64,000 nucleotides of DNA from Nguyenibacter vanlangensis (GCF_038719015.1 NZ_CP152276.1:1002001-1066000), one strand, 5' to 3'; positions 17,085 through 26,857 are shown, counted from the first letter of the stretch. Notes: generated by a model not told the origin, from the sequence alone. A program made the numbers and translations.

Positions 17085-17888
17085 CTATTCCTCGTAGGTC
17101 GTCACGGAAAATTCCGCCAGCCCGGCCGGCCCGAAGGACGTGCTCAACGCAACGTCGGTCGCATCCCGGCCCCGCGCCATGACGATCCGCCCGATCCGCG
17201 GCCGGTTGTGCCGCGCGTCGAACGTGTACCACTGGCCGTCCAGCCAGACCTCGAACCAGGCCGAGAAATCCATCGGGTCGGGCACCGGCGGCACGCCGAT
17301 ATCACCCAGATAGCCCGTGCAATAGCGCGCCGGAATGTTCATGCAGCGGCACAGCGCCACCGCCAGGTGGGCGAAGTCGCGGCACACTCCCACCCGCTCG
17401 CGATAGGCTTCATGGGCCGAACGCGTGGGCCGCGCCTGGCCGTAATCGAAGCGGATATGGTCGTGGACGAAGGCGGTGATCGCCTGCACCCTGCCCCAAC
17501 CCGGCGCCAGATGGCCGAACAGCGACCACGCGATGGGCGACAGCAGGTCGGTCTCGCAATACCGGCTGCCCAGCAGAAAGACCAGGCAATCGGACGGCAA
17601 ATCCTGCACCGGCACCTCGCGCGCCGTCGGCATCTGCCGGTCCGGCAGGCCGCTGTCGGCAATCACGAAGGACATGCTGGTCCGGAACAGCCCCGCCGGG
17701 GCCAGCACCCGCGTGCAGCGATTGCCGAACCCGTCCAGATAGCGCTGGCTGGGTACCGGCGGGTCGAAACACGGGATCTGCGGCGTCATCAGATCGGGCT
17801 CGCGGTCCGGATGGACCTCCAGCATCAGCACGATCGGCGTCGGGGACGACAGCAGCAGCGCGATGTCATAACCGGCTCGGATCAGCAT
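17085..17888 (-). CDS. Transglutaminase-like superfamily protein
   Basis: 267 residues: an N-terminal beta-domain (LMLEVHPDREPDLMTP, about 20-110) followed by a transglutaminase/protease-like core. The nucleophile is Cys169 in RERVGVCRDFAHLAVAL. The usual HAW block appears as FSAWFEVWLDGQWYTFDARH, so the histidine position is Ser209 while Asp224 is kept. I believe this S-for-H change is common in this bacterial subfamily, so its chemistry may differ from true transglutaminases. No signal peptide is clear. It stands alone beside IS debris, with a short repeat tract upstream. Confidence 0.85.
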   Translation of the reverse strand: MLIRAGYDIALLLSSPTPIVLMLEVHPDREPDLMTPQIPCFDPPVPSQRYLDGFGNRCTRVLAPAGLFRTSMSFVIADSGLPDRQMPTAREVPVQDLPSDCLVFLLGSRYCETDLLSPIAWSLFGHLAPGWGRVQAITAFVHDHIRFDYGQARPTRSAHEAYRERVGVCRDFAHLAVALCRCMNIPARYCTGYLGDIGVPPVPDPMDFSAWFEVWLDGQWYTFDARHNRPRIGRIVMARGRDATDVALSTSFGPAGLAEFSVTTYEE

Positions 17889-17964
17889 GCCGTCCCTCTC
17901 CCCGACGCCACGCGCGCCGCGACCCCACGTGGCCCGACCACTGTGATCCGACCAGGCGGCACCG

Positions 17965-18005
17965 TCAATGCGCCCCGGTCAAACGCACCCCGTCAACGCG
18001 CCCCC
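17965..18005. repeat. Imperfect 14-bp tandem repeats abutting the YidB-like gene
   Basis: TCAATGCGCCCCGG (17965-17978), TCAAACGCACCCCG (17979-17992) and TCAACGCGCCCCC (17993-18005) repeat head to tail, and the next partial unit TCAATGCGG contains the stop codon of the downstream minus-strand gene. It likely arose by slippage. Confidence 0.7.
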
Positions 18006-18365
18006 TCAATGCGGCGTGGTGGCGTGCGCCCGCTTGTAGATCACGTTCGGCAACTGCCTGGCCAGGATCAGTTCCACCGCCTGCGCCGACAGGCCGGTCT
18101 GCTCGGCGAACCAGTCCAGGTCGGACGGCGTGAACAGCGCCCGGACCATCTCCTCGGTGGCGGGCCCGGCCTCGTGGTCGGTACGCCAGCGCATGACGAT
18201 ATCGCCATACCCCGCCGCCGCCGCCCGGTCGGCAAAGCCGTACAGCCCATGCTCGCGGCGCACCCGGTCCAGATATTCGTTCAGCGCGCTGATCAGTCCG
18301 GAATGGTCATAGCGCGCGCCGGTCAGGAAATCCCCCAGCGCCGACGCCGATTTGGCCAGAGACAT
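18006..18365 (-). CDS. YidB-like (DUF937-related) protein
   Basis: 119 residues from ATG 18365. Family features are GARYDHSGLISALNEYLDRV, HGLYGFADRAAAAGYGDIV and the C-terminal pattern LDWFAEQTGLSAQAVELILA with RQLPNVI. These small soluble proteins of unknown role have a helical repeat and usually occur as single genes. The frame is open far upstream, but that part covers a terminator hairpin and has no similarity, so the ATG is preferred. Confidence 0.8.
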   Translation of the reverse strand: MSLAKSASALGDFLTGARYDHSGLISALNEYLDRVRREHGLYGFADRAAAAGYGDIVMRWRTDHEAGPATEEMVRALFTPSDLDWFAEQTGLSAQAVELILARQLPNVIYKRAHATTPH

Positions 18366-18498
18366 CGTTCCCCTCCTTGCATGAGGTCTTGCGGAACATA
18401 TCATCCAGCGCGCCGGACCGCCGATCGTTTCCCTCTCCCGCAACTGTGACACAATGTCCATGCCGCGCCCCTGCCGCGAAGCCCCTGCCGCGAACGAA

Positions 18499-18527
18499 AA
18501 ACCGGGGCCCCTTGGGGGCCCCGGTTT
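18499..18527 (-). terminator. Strong stem-loop terminator (minus strand)
   Basis: AAACCGGGGCCCC (18499-18511) pairs perfectly with GGGGCCCCGGTTT (18515-18527); read on the minus strand it is followed by further T residues. It lies upstream of the YidB-like gene and would insulate it from transcription arriving from the DUF2076 gene. Confidence 0.75.
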
Positions 18528-18671
18528 CCCGCGGATGAGACGACACAGAGGAATGGCCTTGCGGCCACCTTCTGCATAACATCCATGCTTCGCACGGAGC
18601 AATCAGCCTCACGACAATGTGCGATGACTCGCACGCGCGTTGCAAAATTCCCCGTCCAGTTCGGAATACAT

Positions 18672-18700
18672 AAAAAAGGGGTGGCTCTCACGGCCACCCC
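18672..18700 (-). terminator. Intrinsic terminator of the DUF2076 gene
   Basis: On the minus strand GGGGTGGC, an 7-base loop and GCCACCCC are followed by TTTTTTA, about 80 bases past the DUF2076 stop. This is a classic Rho-independent terminator. Confidence 0.85.
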
Positions 18701-18779
18701 CTCTCCACTATGCGGACGGTGTCGGAACCGAGCGTCCGAACGGAGCGCCCGGATCGCCCGCGATCAGAAATTCCCGCGA

Positions 18780-19514
18780 TCAGAAATTATCGTCGCCGCC
18801 GCCCCAATCGCCGCCTCCAAAATCGCCGCCGGCATCGAACCCCGGATCGACGTCGGTGCCGGTCCCGCCGAACGGATCGGCCGACGGCGCGGTGCCGTAA
18901 TTATTGTTGATGATGGTCTCGCCGGGCATGCCGCCCCCGAACCCGCCGCCAAGCCCGCCATCATGATGGCCGCTGAACAGGTCGGTCAGCGCATTGCCCA
19001 CCATCATGCCGCCGGCGACCCCGGCCGCCGTCGTCAGTGCCGAGCCCAGGAAGCCGCTGCCGCGCGCGGGAAACATCCCGGGCTGCATGCCTTGCGGATA
19101 GACCGGCTGCGGCGGCGGGGGCGCGGCCTGCTGGCTGCCCCAGCCCGGCGGGGGCGGCGCCTGGGTGCGCTGCCCACCGCCGAACAGCCCACCGAACAGC
19201 CCGCCACCCCCGGCCGGCCGCTGCTGACCCTGCTGGGCCTGGAGCGCCTGCTGGGCCTGCTGCAATTCCCATTGCAGTTGCTGGATGCGGTTCTGCGCCG
19301 CCACCAGCGCGGCTTCCTGCACCACCGCCATCTGGGTCACGCGATAGCGCGCCTCGGGATATTGCTGGAACATCTGGCCGATATACTGGTCGGCCTGGGG
19401 GTCGATCGGGGGCAGGTTGGGCGTCGTCGCAGGCACGCTGCCGAATCCCCCCTGCGGTGCGCCGCCGACGCGGGCGACGAACTTCGTGATAAGGTCGCGT
19501 TCCTCGTTGTTCAT
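18780..19514 (-). CDS. DUF2076 family protein
   Basis: 244 residues from ATG 19514. The start [18 protein letters not shown], the [20 protein letters not shown] block and a coiled coil rich in Gln ([20 protein letters not shown]) match DUF2076. A Gly/Pro/Gln-rich linker follows, then [20 protein letters not shown], a short glycine-zipper hydrophobic stretch, and a low-complexity tail of GGGDxGGGD units ending DDNF. Family function is unknown; a periplasmic or membrane-associated role has been suggested, but no signal peptide is seen here. Confidence 0.85.
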   Translation of the reverse strand: MNNEERDLITKFVARVGGAPQGGFGSVPATTPNLPPIDPQADQYIGQMFQQYPEARYRVTQMAVVQEAALVAAQNRIQQLQWELQQAQQALQAQQGQQRPAGGGGLFGGLFGGGQRTQAPPPPGWGSQQAAPPPPQPVYPQGMQPGMFPARGSGFLGSALTTAAGVAGGMMVGNALTDLFSGHHDGGLGGGFGGGMPGETIINNNYGTAPSADPFGGTGTDVDPGFDAGGDFGGGDWGGGDDNF

Positions 19515-19695
19515 CGTATCCGTCCTGTCTCCGCTGAAGGGTCGGACCCAAGATGTGGCGTGGACCGGCGATTTCCGCAAGCCCACCCCGCCTTCCGGTC
19601 CGCGCCCCATACCTGTATGGTGCGCCCCTTCCGCGTGCCGGACGGCACGCCCCGTCTTCACGCCTCGTCTTATCGCCTACCGGAGCATCCTTTCC

Positions 19696-20595
19696 ATGGT
19701 CCCGGCCTCCGCGCCCCGCCCGCCCGTTCCCCCGTCCGCCAAGCGTCCGCTGTCATTCCAGGCGCTGATCCTCAAGCTGCACCAGTTCTGGTCCGAGCAG
19801 GGCTGCGCCATCCTGCAACCCTACGATACCGAGGTCGGGGCCGGCACGCTCTCGCCGCACACCACATTGCGCGCGCTGGGCACCCGGCCGTGGAAGGCCG
19901 CCTATGTCCAGCCCTGCCGCCGCCCGTCGGACGGACGCTACGGCGAAAACCCCAACCGGCTGCAGCATTACTACCAGTACCAGGTCCTGCTGAAGCCCAC
20001 GCCCGAGGACAGCCAGAAGCTGCTGCTCGACAGCTACCGCGCGATCGGGATCGACCCGCTGGAGCACGACATCCGCTTCGTCGAGGACGACTGGGAAAAC
20101 CCCACCATCGGCGCCTGGGGCCTGGGGTGGGAGGTCTGGTGCGACGGGATGGAAGTCACCCAGTTCACCTATTTCCAGCAGGTCGGCGGCATCCCCACGG
20201 TGGTCCCCTCGACCGAACTGACCTACGGGCTGGAACGGCTGGCGATGTACGTCCAGGGCATCGAGAATGTCTACGACCTCGATTTCAACGGCCAGGGCCT
20301 GACCTACGGCGACGTGTTCCTGCGGGCCGAGCGCGATTATTCGCGCCATAATTTCGAACTGGCGGATACCGACATGCTCCACCGCCATTTCATCGACGCC
20401 GAGCGCGAGGCGATCGCCCTGGTCGAGCACGGCATCGCCCAGCCCGCCTACGACCAGTGCCTCAAGGCCAGCCATTTGTTCAACCTGCTGGACGCGCGCG
20501 GCGTCATCAGCGTCAGCGAGCGCGCCGCCTATATCGGCCGGGTACGCACCCTGGCGCGGCGCTGCTGCGAAGCGTGGCTGGCGGGCGAGGAATAA
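19696..20595 (+). CDS. glyQ: Glycyl-tRNA synthetase alpha subunit
   Basis: 299-residue alpha subunit of the tetrameric (alpha2beta2) glycyl-tRNA synthetase; it carries the catalytic site that makes glycyl-adenylate. Motifs include [57 protein letters not shown] and [20 protein letters not shown]. The ATG at 19696 gives the usual length plus a ~17-residue Pro-rich start. It is followed 4 bases later by glyS, forming an operon. Confidence 0.97.
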   Translation: MVPASAPRPPVPPSAKRPLSFQALILKLHQFWSEQGCAILQPYDTEVGAGTLSPHTTLRALGTRPWKAAYVQPCRRPSDGRYGENPNRLQHYYQYQVLLKPTPEDSQKLLLDSYRAIGIDPLEHDIRFVEDDWENPTIGAWGLGWEVWCDGMEVTQFTYFQQVGGIPTVVPSTELTYGLERLAMYVQGIENVYDLDFNGQGLTYGDVFLRAERDYSRHNFELADTDMLHRHFIDAEREAIALVEHGIAQPAYDQCLKASHLFNLLDARGVISVSERAAYIGRVRTLARRCCEAWLAGEE

Positions 20596-20599
20596 GATC

Positions 20600-22693
20600 A
20601 TGCCCGAATTGCTGCTCGAACTGTTCTCCGAGGAAATCCCCGCGCGCATGCAGGCCCGCGCGGCCGAGGACCTGGTCCGGCTGGTGAGCGACGCCCTGGC
20701 GCCGCTGAACCCGCGCGCGGCCACCGGCTTCTCCGGCCCCCGCCGGATCGCCCTGACCCTGACCCTGGACGCCGTGGTGCCCGGCACGATCGCCGTCGAG
20801 CGCGGCCCGCGCGAAGGCGCGCCCGACAAGGCGCTGGACGGCTTCACCCGCAAGCACGGCGTCACCCGGGACGACCTGATGCTCCAGGACGGGTTCTGGG
20901 TGCTCAGCCGCACGCTCCCCCCCGTCGAAGCCGCGGCCCGGATCGCCGAGGCGCTGCCGCCGCTGCTGCGCCGCTTTCCCTGGCCGAAATCCATGCGCTG
21001 GGGCGACGGCAGCGCCTTCACCTGGGTCCGGCCGCTGCGCCGTATCCTGTGCCTGCTGGACGGTCAGGTGGTCGGCATCACCCTGGCCGAGGACGGGAAC
21101 GGAAACGGCAACGGAAACGGGAACGGGGGCGATGACGGCCACGGCCTGCGCTCCGCCGACCTGACCGAGGGCCATCGCTTCACGGCGCCCGGGGCCTTCG
21201 CCGTCACCGGCGCCGCCGACTGGGCCCAGGGCCTGCGCGCGCGGCAGGTCCTGGTCGACGCCGCCGAACGCCGCGCGCTGATCGAGGCCGACACCCAGCG
21301 CCTGGCCGCCGAGGAAGGGCTGCGCGTGGTCGCCGATCCCGGACTGGTGGACGAAATCGCGGGCCTGACCGAATGGCCGGTCGCGTTCCTGGGCCGCATC
21401 GACGAATCCTTCATGGACCTGCCGCCCGAGGTCATGCAGGTCTCGATGCGCGTCAACCAGCGCTATTTCGCGCTGCGCAACGATGACGGCTCGGCCGCGC
21501 CGCGCTTCGCCTTCGTCGCCAACCTGCTGCCCGCCGACGGCGGCGCCCTGACCATCGCCGGCAATGAACGGGTGCTGCGCGCCCGCTTCGCCGACGCCCG
21601 CCATTTCTGGGACCTCGACCGCGCCCGCCCGCTGGCCGGCCGCGTCGGCGCGCTCGACGGCATCGTCTTCCACGCCGCCCTCGGCAGCCAGGGCGAACGC
21701 GTGGCCCGCATCGTCCGCCTCGCCGGCATCCTGGCGCCGCTGGTCGGCGCCGACGCGGCGCAGGCCGAACGCGCCGCCCTGCTGGCCAAGGCCGACCTGA
21801 CCACCGGCATGGTCGGCGAATTCCCCGAACTCCAGGGGGTGATGGGCGCCTATTACGCCCGCCATGACGGCGAGGACGACGCGGTCGCCGACGCGATCGC
21901 CGATCATTACATGCCGCGCGGCCTCAATGACGGCGTGCCGACCGCCCCGGTCTCCATCGCCGTGGCGCTCGCCGACAAGATCGACAGCCTGACCGCCTTC
22001 TTCGCCGCCGGCGAGAAGCCGGGCGGCTCGGGCGATCCCTACGCGCTGCGCCGCGCCGCCCTGGGCGTCATCCGCATCATCCGCGACAACGCGCTGCGCC
22101 TCGACCTGGTCAGCCTGTTCGTGCAGGCCGCCCGGGCCCTGCCGCCCGCCCTGCGCGACGCGCCGGACCTCGACGCCCTGCCCGGCTTCGTCGCCGAGCG
22201 GCTGCGCGTGCAGCTCCGCGCCGAGGGCGCGCGGCACGACATCCTGGCCGCGATCTCCAGCGGCAATGCCGACAGCGACATCACCCGCCTGCTGGCCCGC
22301 ACCGAGGCCCTGGCCGCCATGCTGGCCACCGATGACGGGCGGAACCTGCTGGCGGCGACCCGGCGCGCGGCGAACATCCTGCGCATCGAGGACCGCAAGG
22401 ACGGCCCGCACGAGGGCGCGCCCGACCCGGCGCTCTATGCCCAGCCCGAGGAACGCGCCCTGGCCGACATGCTGGGCGACGCCATTCCCACGGTCGAAGC
22501 CGCCATCGCCGAGGAACGCTTCACCGACGCCATGCGCGCGGCGGCCCGCCTCCGTCCTGTCCTGGACAGGTTCTTCGACATGGTGACGGTCAATGCCGAC
22601 CAGGCCGAACTGCGCCTCAACCGGCTGCGCCTGCTGTCCGAACTGCGGCGAATGACGGTGCTGATCGCCGATTTCAGCCAGATCGAAGGCTGA
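20600..22693 (+). CDS. glyS: Glycyl-tRNA synthetase beta subunit
   Basis: 697-residue beta subunit, needed for tRNA binding and activity of GlyQ. It starts PELLLELFSEEIPARMQARA and shows FPWPKSMRWGDGSAFTWVRP, VSMRVNQRYFALRNDDGS, GDPYALRRAALGVIRI and a C-terminal anticodon-binding helical domain (FFDMVTVNADQAELRLNRLR). An insert at residues ~167-176 is a run of Asn-Gly pairs from a hexanucleotide repeat. It overlaps the convergent DUF3293 gene by 20 bases. Confidence 0.97.
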   Translation: MPELLLELFSEEIPARMQARAAEDLVRLVSDALAPLNPRAATGFSGPRRIALTLTLDAVVPGTIAVERGPREGAPDKALDGFTRKHGVTRDDLMLQDGFWVLSRTLPPVEAAARIAEALPPLLRRFPWPKSMRWGDGSAFTWVRPLRRILCLLDGQVVGITLAEDGNGNGNGNGNGGDDGHGLRSADLTEGHRFTAPGAFAVTGAADWAQGLRARQVLVDAAERRALIEADTQRLAAEEGLRVVADPGLVDEIAGLTEWPVAFLGRIDESFMDLPPEVMQVSMRVNQRYFALRNDDGSAAPRFAFVANLLPADGGALTIAGNERVLRARFADARHFWDLDRARPLAGRVGALDGIVFHAALGSQGERVARIVRLAGILAPLVGADAAQAERAALLAKADLTTGMVGEFPELQGVMGAYYARHDGEDDAVADAIADHYMPRGLNDGVPTAPVSIAVALADKIDSLTAFFAAGEKPGGSGDPYALRRAALGVIRIIRDNALRLDLVSLFVQAARALPPALRDAPDLDALPGFVAERLRVQLRAEGARHDILAAISSGNADSDITRLLARTEALAAMLATDDGRNLLAATRRAANILRIEDRKDGPHEGAPDPALYAQPEERALADMLGDAIPTVEAAIAEERFTDAMRAAARLRPVLDRFFDMVTVNADQAELRLNRLRLLSELRRMTVLIADFSQIEG
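21098..21127 (+). repeat. Hexanucleotide repeat inside glyS
   Basis: Five successive AACGGN units (21098-21127) encode five Asn-Gly dipeptides in a loop between conserved blocks of GlyS. Units differ only in the wobble base, which fits slippage followed by drift. Confidence 0.9.
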
Positions 22694-23156
22694 AACCAAG
22701 GCCGGAACGGTTCCCCTGCCCTCTGCCGGCGTCCTCCAGAAGGGACGCCAGAAACACCAGCCGGGCCGGCCCGCCGTCACGCACCAGCAGCAGGGCATTC
22801 TGCCGGAAGCGGCGGGCCAGCACCCGGGCGCGCGCCAGCGGCATGCGGGCGGCGAACAACGGCTCGCCCCACCGTCCCAAGCGCCCCTCGCCGCGGCGGG
22901 CCGGCACCCCCGCCAGATGCGCCGCCAGCCGGGCCATCATGCGCTCGTTCCATCCGTCGGGGCGCCGCCGGCCGCCGGGATTGGCCGCGCTGATGAACAC
23001 GATATCCCCCCGGATCCCGCTCCGCCTGTCTCCCTGCGCGTCTCCCTGGCCGGCCACCGGCCGGCAGCCGACGCGCAGGACCATGCCCCCCGCGTGATAG
23101 GTACTGCGCCGATAGGCGCGCGCCGTCGGCACGTCGACGGGCCGGATGCCGGTCAT
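22674..23156 (-). CDS. DUF3293 domain protein
   Basis: 160 residues. The pattern FISAANPGGRRRPDGWNERM, GRLGRWGEPLFAARMPLARA and VLARRFRQNALLLVRDGGPA fits DUF3293, a small soluble family of unknown role. It starts 7 bases after the rodA stop, so it is the distal gene of the cell-shape operon, and its 3' end overlaps glyS on the other strand. No catalytic motif is recognisable to me. Confidence 0.75.
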   Translation of the reverse strand: MTGIRPVDVPTARAYRRSTYHAGGMVLRVGCRPVAGQGDAQGDRRSGIRGDIVFISAANPGGRRRPDGWNERMMARLAAHLAGVPARRGEGRLGRWGEPLFAARMPLARARVLARRFRQNALLLVRDGGPARLVFLASLLEDAGRGQGNRSGLGFSLRSG

Positions 23157-23163
23157 GCGCCGC

Positions 23164-24318
23164 TCACCTCTCCTCCGTCTCGGCCTCGCCGAAACGCGAA
23201 TTGCGGTGCACCCACGCCGACAGCAGCAGGCCGAAGCCGAACATCACCGTCAGCATCGCCGATCCGCCATAGGAAATCAGCGGCAGCGGCACCCCTCCCA
23301 CCGGGATCGCCCCCATCACCATCGACAGGTTGACCGCGCAATACAGGAAGAAATTGGTGGCGATTCCCAGCCCCAGCAGCCGGCCGAACTGGTTGCGGCT
23401 GCGCAGGGCGATCAGCATGCCGCCCAGGATCATCAGCATCAGCAGCCCGATCACCGCGATCCCGCCGACATAGCCCCATTCCTCGGCGATCATGGTGAAG
23501 ATGAAGTCGGTCTGCTTTTCCGGCAGGAAATTCAACTGCCCCTGCGTGCCGTGCAGATAGCCCTGCCCCCACATCCCGCCCGACCCCAGCGCGATCTTGG
23601 ACTGGATGATGTTGTACCCGGCACCCAGCGGATCGCTCTCCGGATGCAGGAAGGTGGTGATCCGCGCCTTCTGGTAGTCGTGCAGATGGGCATAGACGAT
23701 CTTGCCCAGGAACGGCACCGGCGCCAGCAGCAGCGCGATCTGCCAGATCCGCATCCCGGCGGCGAAGAAGATCGCCGCCCCGACCAGGCCGGTGATCACC
23801 GCGGTCCCCAGGTTGGGCTCCTTCAGCACCAGCCCGACCGGCAGCAGCACCAGCAGCGCCGGCGGCAGCAGATAGAGCGGATTGGCCATCTTGCGGTAAT
23901 TGACCCGATGGAACCAGGTGGCCAGCACCAGGACCAGCGCGATCTTCGCCAGTTCCGACGGCTGGATCTGCATGCCGCCGACGATCAGCCAGCGTTCCGC
24001 CCCCTTGCCGACATGCCCCATCCGCAGCACCGCCACCAGCAGCAGCATGGACAGGCCGTAAAGCGGCCAGGCCAGGCGCACCAGCACGCGCGGACTGGTC
24101 AGCGCCACGCAGACCATCATCACCAGCCCGATGGCGAAGCGGATGCTCTGCGGTCCGGCGAAGGGGCGCGACGACCCGCCGGCCGCCGAATACAGCGCGC
24201 CGTACCCCACCCCCGCCAGGACGCAGATCAGCAGCACATACAGCCAGTTGACCTGCCAGAGCTTGGCCAGGATGCGGAAATTGGGCTCGGCGCGCAGCAG
24301 GCGCTTCTGAAAATTCAT
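23164..24318 (-). CDS. rodA: RodA, SEDS peptidoglycan glycosyltransferase
   Basis: 384 residues with about ten membrane helices. RodA polymerises lipid II glycan strands in the elongasome with PBP2. Family marks are KGAERWLIVGGMQIQPSELA, the LKEPNLGTA loop, FLPEKQTDFIFTMIAEEWGY and the C-terminal VGGVPLPLISYGGSAMLTVM, including the conserved acidic and ISYGGS sites. The ATG at 24318 begins MNFQKRLLRAEPNFRIL. It lies 32 bases after mrdA, in the order mreB-mreC-mreD-mrdA-rodA. Confidence 0.96.
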   Translation of the reverse strand: MNFQKRLLRAEPNFRILAKLWQVNWLYVLLICVLAGVGYGALYSAAGGSSRPFAGPQSIRFAIGLVMMVCVALTSPRVLVRLAWPLYGLSMLLLVAVLRMGHVGKGAERWLIVGGMQIQPSELAKIALVLVLATWFHRVNYRKMANPLYLLPPALLVLLPVGLVLKEPNLGTAVITGLVGAAIFFAAGMRIWQIALLLAPVPFLGKIVYAHLHDYQKARITTFLHPESDPLGAGYNIIQSKIALGSGGMWGQGYLHGTQGQLNFLPEKQTDFIFTMIAEEWGYVGGIAVIGLLMLMILGGMLIALRSRNQFGRLLGLGIATNFFLYCAVNLSMVMGAIPVGGVPLPLISYGGSAMLTVMFGFGLLLSAWVHRNSRFGEAETEER

Positions 24319-24350
24319 CTCCCCTCCGGCCCGCCTGAGCGCAAACTGCT

Positions 24351-26255
24351 CTACTCGATCTCGGCCACCACCTGGCCCGGCGGCTCCTTGCGGTTCGCCG
24401 GATCGCGCGTCAGGGCGTCGGTCATGATGTCGCGGGCCAGCGGCGCCGCCACGGCGGCGCCGGCATTGCCGTGCTCGACGACCACCGACACCGCATAGCG
24501 CGGCGCGTCGAAGGGCGCAAAGCAGATGAACAGCGCATGCGGCCGATATTCCCACGGCAGCGCCGAGGAATCGAAATGACCGCTCTCGCGCATGGCGCGC
24601 GACACCCGCCGCACCTGGGCCGACCCGGTCTTGCCGGCCATCTGCACGCCCGGAATGTCCAGCCGGGCCTTGGGCGCCGTGCCGTGGGGCTCGTTCACCA
24701 CGGCGAACATGCCCTGCCGAAGCTGGTCCAGGAACGGGTCGGGCATCTCCAGCGCCGGCCAGTGCGCCGGATCTGTGCCCTCCACCAGCTTGCCGGAGAC
24801 GGCACGGACCAGATGGGGCTGCACCGCCCGCCCGCTGGCGAGGCGCGAGACATAGGTCGCCAGTTGCAGCGGCGTGACCTGCACGAATCCCTGCCCGATG
24901 CCGCTGACGATCGTATCGCCGCCATTCCAGTGCTGGCCGTGCGCCCGCCGCCATTGCGGCGTGGGGATCAGCCCCTGGCGGGCATGAGGCAGCTCGATGT
25001 CCAAAGATGTGCCCAGCCCGAAACTGTGGGCCGCGGCGGCGATCGCATCCATGCCCGTCCGGCGCGCGACCTCGTAGAAGAACACGTCGCACGAGAATTT
25101 CAGCCCGTCCCGCAGGGTCAGCGACCCATGGCCGTAGCGCGACCAGCAATGGAAGCGCGTGCCGCCCACGTCCAGATAGCCGGGGCAGAAGATCCGGTCG
25201 GCCGGCGACAGCGTTCCGGCCCGCAGCGCCGCCATCGCCACCGCGGGCTTGAAGGTCGATCCGGGCGGATAGACGCCGGCCACCGCCTTGTTGATCAGCG
25301 GCGTGCGCTCGTCATTGGTCCATTCGGCCCATTGCGCCTGGCTGACGCCGCTGTCGAACAGCGACGGGTCGAAGGACGGGTTGCTGACCATGGCCAGCAC
25401 CTCGCCGTTGCGGCAATCCATCACGACCGCGCTGGCCGACTGGTCGGCGATCCGGCCCAGCACCGCCTGCTGCAACCCCGAATCGACGGTCAGGGTGATT
25501 TCGTCGCCCGGCTGGCCGTCATCGCGCGACAATTCGGCCATGACGCGCCCGACGGAATTGACCTCGATCTCCACCGCGCCCACCGTGCCGCGCAACTGCG
25601 CGTCCTGGGTCTGCTCCAGGCCGGCACGGCCGATACGCATCCCCGGCAGCGCCATGGTCGCGTCATGGGCCACCTCCGCCTCGCCCGGCGGCGCGACATA
25701 GCCCACCACATGCGCCAGCAACGGCCCGAACGGGTAATTGCGCGTGGTGCCCACGTCGATCACCACCCCCGGCAGCGACGGCGCGTTCAGCTCGATCCGC
25801 GCCATGTCGTCCCAGGACAGGAAATCGCGCAGCATGATCGGGATGAAACGCCGCTTGTGGCGCATCTCCCGCTCGATACGGGCGCGATCGCGGGGCTCGA
25901 TCGGCAGCAGGGCGGAAAACCGGTCCAGCGTGCCCGGAATGTCGCTGGTCTCCTCCGGCAGCAGCAGGGCGCGCCAATTCACCTTGTTCGACGCCACGGC
26001 AATGCCGAACCGGTCGACCACCCGCCCGCGCGGCGGCGCGATCAGCCGGCGATTGACGCGATTGTTCTCCGCCAGCCGGGCATAATGGTCGCCGTCGCGC
26101 ACCTGCAGCTCGTACAGCCGGTGCCCCAGCCCGCCCAGGGCCGCCATCTGCGCCGTCAGCACCACCAGCGCCCGGCGGGTAAAGACGCCGCGGGACGGGT
26201 TTTCGGTGTCGGGCCGCGACATCAGGCGGGGCATGGTCTTTCTGCGCCGGATCAT
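24351..26255 (-). CDS. mrdA: Penicillin-binding protein 2 (peptidoglycan transpeptidase)
   Basis: 634 residues with one N-terminal signal-anchor helix (ALVVLTAQMAALGGLGHRLY). The pedestal domain begins RDGDHYARLAENNRVNRRLI. The transpeptidase domain has the active-site motif PPGSTFKP (serine near residue 335), the SCD-type motif KFSCDVFFYEVA, and AGKTGSAQVRR. It cross-links cell-wall peptides during elongation as the partner of RodA. It follows mreD by 38 bases. ATG 26255 is taken as the start; a second ATG seven residues on is possible. Confidence 0.95.
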   Translation of the reverse strand: MIRRRKTMPRLMSRPDTENPSRGVFTRRALVVLTAQMAALGGLGHRLYELQVRDGDHYARLAENNRVNRRLIAPPRGRVVDRFGIAVASNKVNWRALLLPEETSDIPGTLDRFSALLPIEPRDRARIEREMRHKRRFIPIMLRDFLSWDDMARIELNAPSLPGVVIDVGTTRNYPFGPLLAHVVGYVAPPGEAEVAHDATMALPGMRIGRAGLEQTQDAQLRGTVGAVEIEVNSVGRVMAELSRDDGQPGDEITLTVDSGLQQAVLGRIADQSASAVVMDCRNGEVLAMVSNPSFDPSLFDSGVSQAQWAEWTNDERTPLINKAVAGVYPPGSTFKPAVAMAALRAGTLSPADRIFCPGYLDVGGTRFHCWSRYGHGSLTLRDGLKFSCDVFFYEVARRTGMDAIAAAAHSFGLGTSLDIELPHARQGLIPTPQWRRAHGQHWNGGDTIVSGIGQGFVQVTPLQLATYVSRLASGRAVQPHLVRAVSGKLVEGTDPAHWPALEMPDPFLDQLRQGMFAVVNEPHGTAPKARLDIPGVQMAGKTGSAQVRRVSRAMRESGHFDSSALPWEYRPHALFICFAPFDAPRYAVSVVVEHGNAGAAVAAPLARDIMTDALTRDPANRKEPPGQVVAEIE

Positions 26256-26293
26256 CCGACCACCCGCTCAGAAACGCATCCCGGCGGCGCCGA

Positions 26294-26857
26294 TCAGGCG
26301 CGCTCGGGATTCGCGACGGTGCGCGACATGGCCGTGAACAGCCCGTACAGAACCGGAAAGACCCCCATCCCCAGCGTCCACTGGAACCCGAACGCCGCCC
26401 CCGGCATCACCCGCAGCGACAGCGCGGAAACCAGCGCCCATTGCAATACGGTGCCGGCGGCCGACACCCCCCCGAACGCCAGCCACAGCGCCAGCACGTG
26501 CAGCCGCGCCAGCCCATAGCGCGCGGACAGCGCGACCCCATGGACGATCAGCAGCACCAGCAGCATGACCCCCGGCGGCCCGAACCCCAGCAGGTCGACC
26601 AGCAGCCCGCACAGGAAGACGGCCGGCGACGGCATCGAGGCCGGCCGGAAGATCGACCAGAAGAACACCGAGGACAGCACCACGCCCGGCAGCAGCTCGG
26701 CCTGCCCCGGCAGGTCGAGCGGCGCGGACAGCAGCAGGATGGCCAGGCCGGTCAGCGCGGCGGGAAGGCCGCGCCGCGCCAGCACGTCCAGCCGCCGCCA
26801 CAGGCTGGCGCGGGGCTGGATGCCCGGCTGTAGCGCAGGTGACGGGTCGGGCGTCAT
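26294..26857 (-). CDS. mreD: MreD, rod shape-determining membrane protein
   Basis: 187 residues with five or so hydrophobic helices (for example LPAALTGLAILLLSAPLDLP and AVFLCGLLVDLLGFGPPGVM) and the family pattern PSPAVFLCGLLVDLL. MreD links MreC to the PBP2/RodA complex in the inner membrane. Weak primary conservation is normal for MreD; position between mreC and mrdA secures the call. It starts 12 bases after the mreC stop. Confidence 0.9.
   Translation of the reverse strand: MTPDPSPALQPGIQPRASLWRRLDVLARRGLPAALTGLAILLLSAPLDLPGQAELLPGVVLSSVFFWSIFRPASMPSPAVFLCGLLVDLLGFGPPGVMLLVLLIVHGVALSARYGLARLHVLALWLAFGGVSAAGTVLQWALVSALSLRVMPGAAFGFQWTLGMGVFPVLYGLFTAMSRTVANPERA

Noticed and set aside
17037..18449. 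470-residue plus-strand frame across the transglutaminase-like and YidB-like genes
   Set aside because: No recognisable domain, Arg/His/Gln-biased, antisense to two supported genes.
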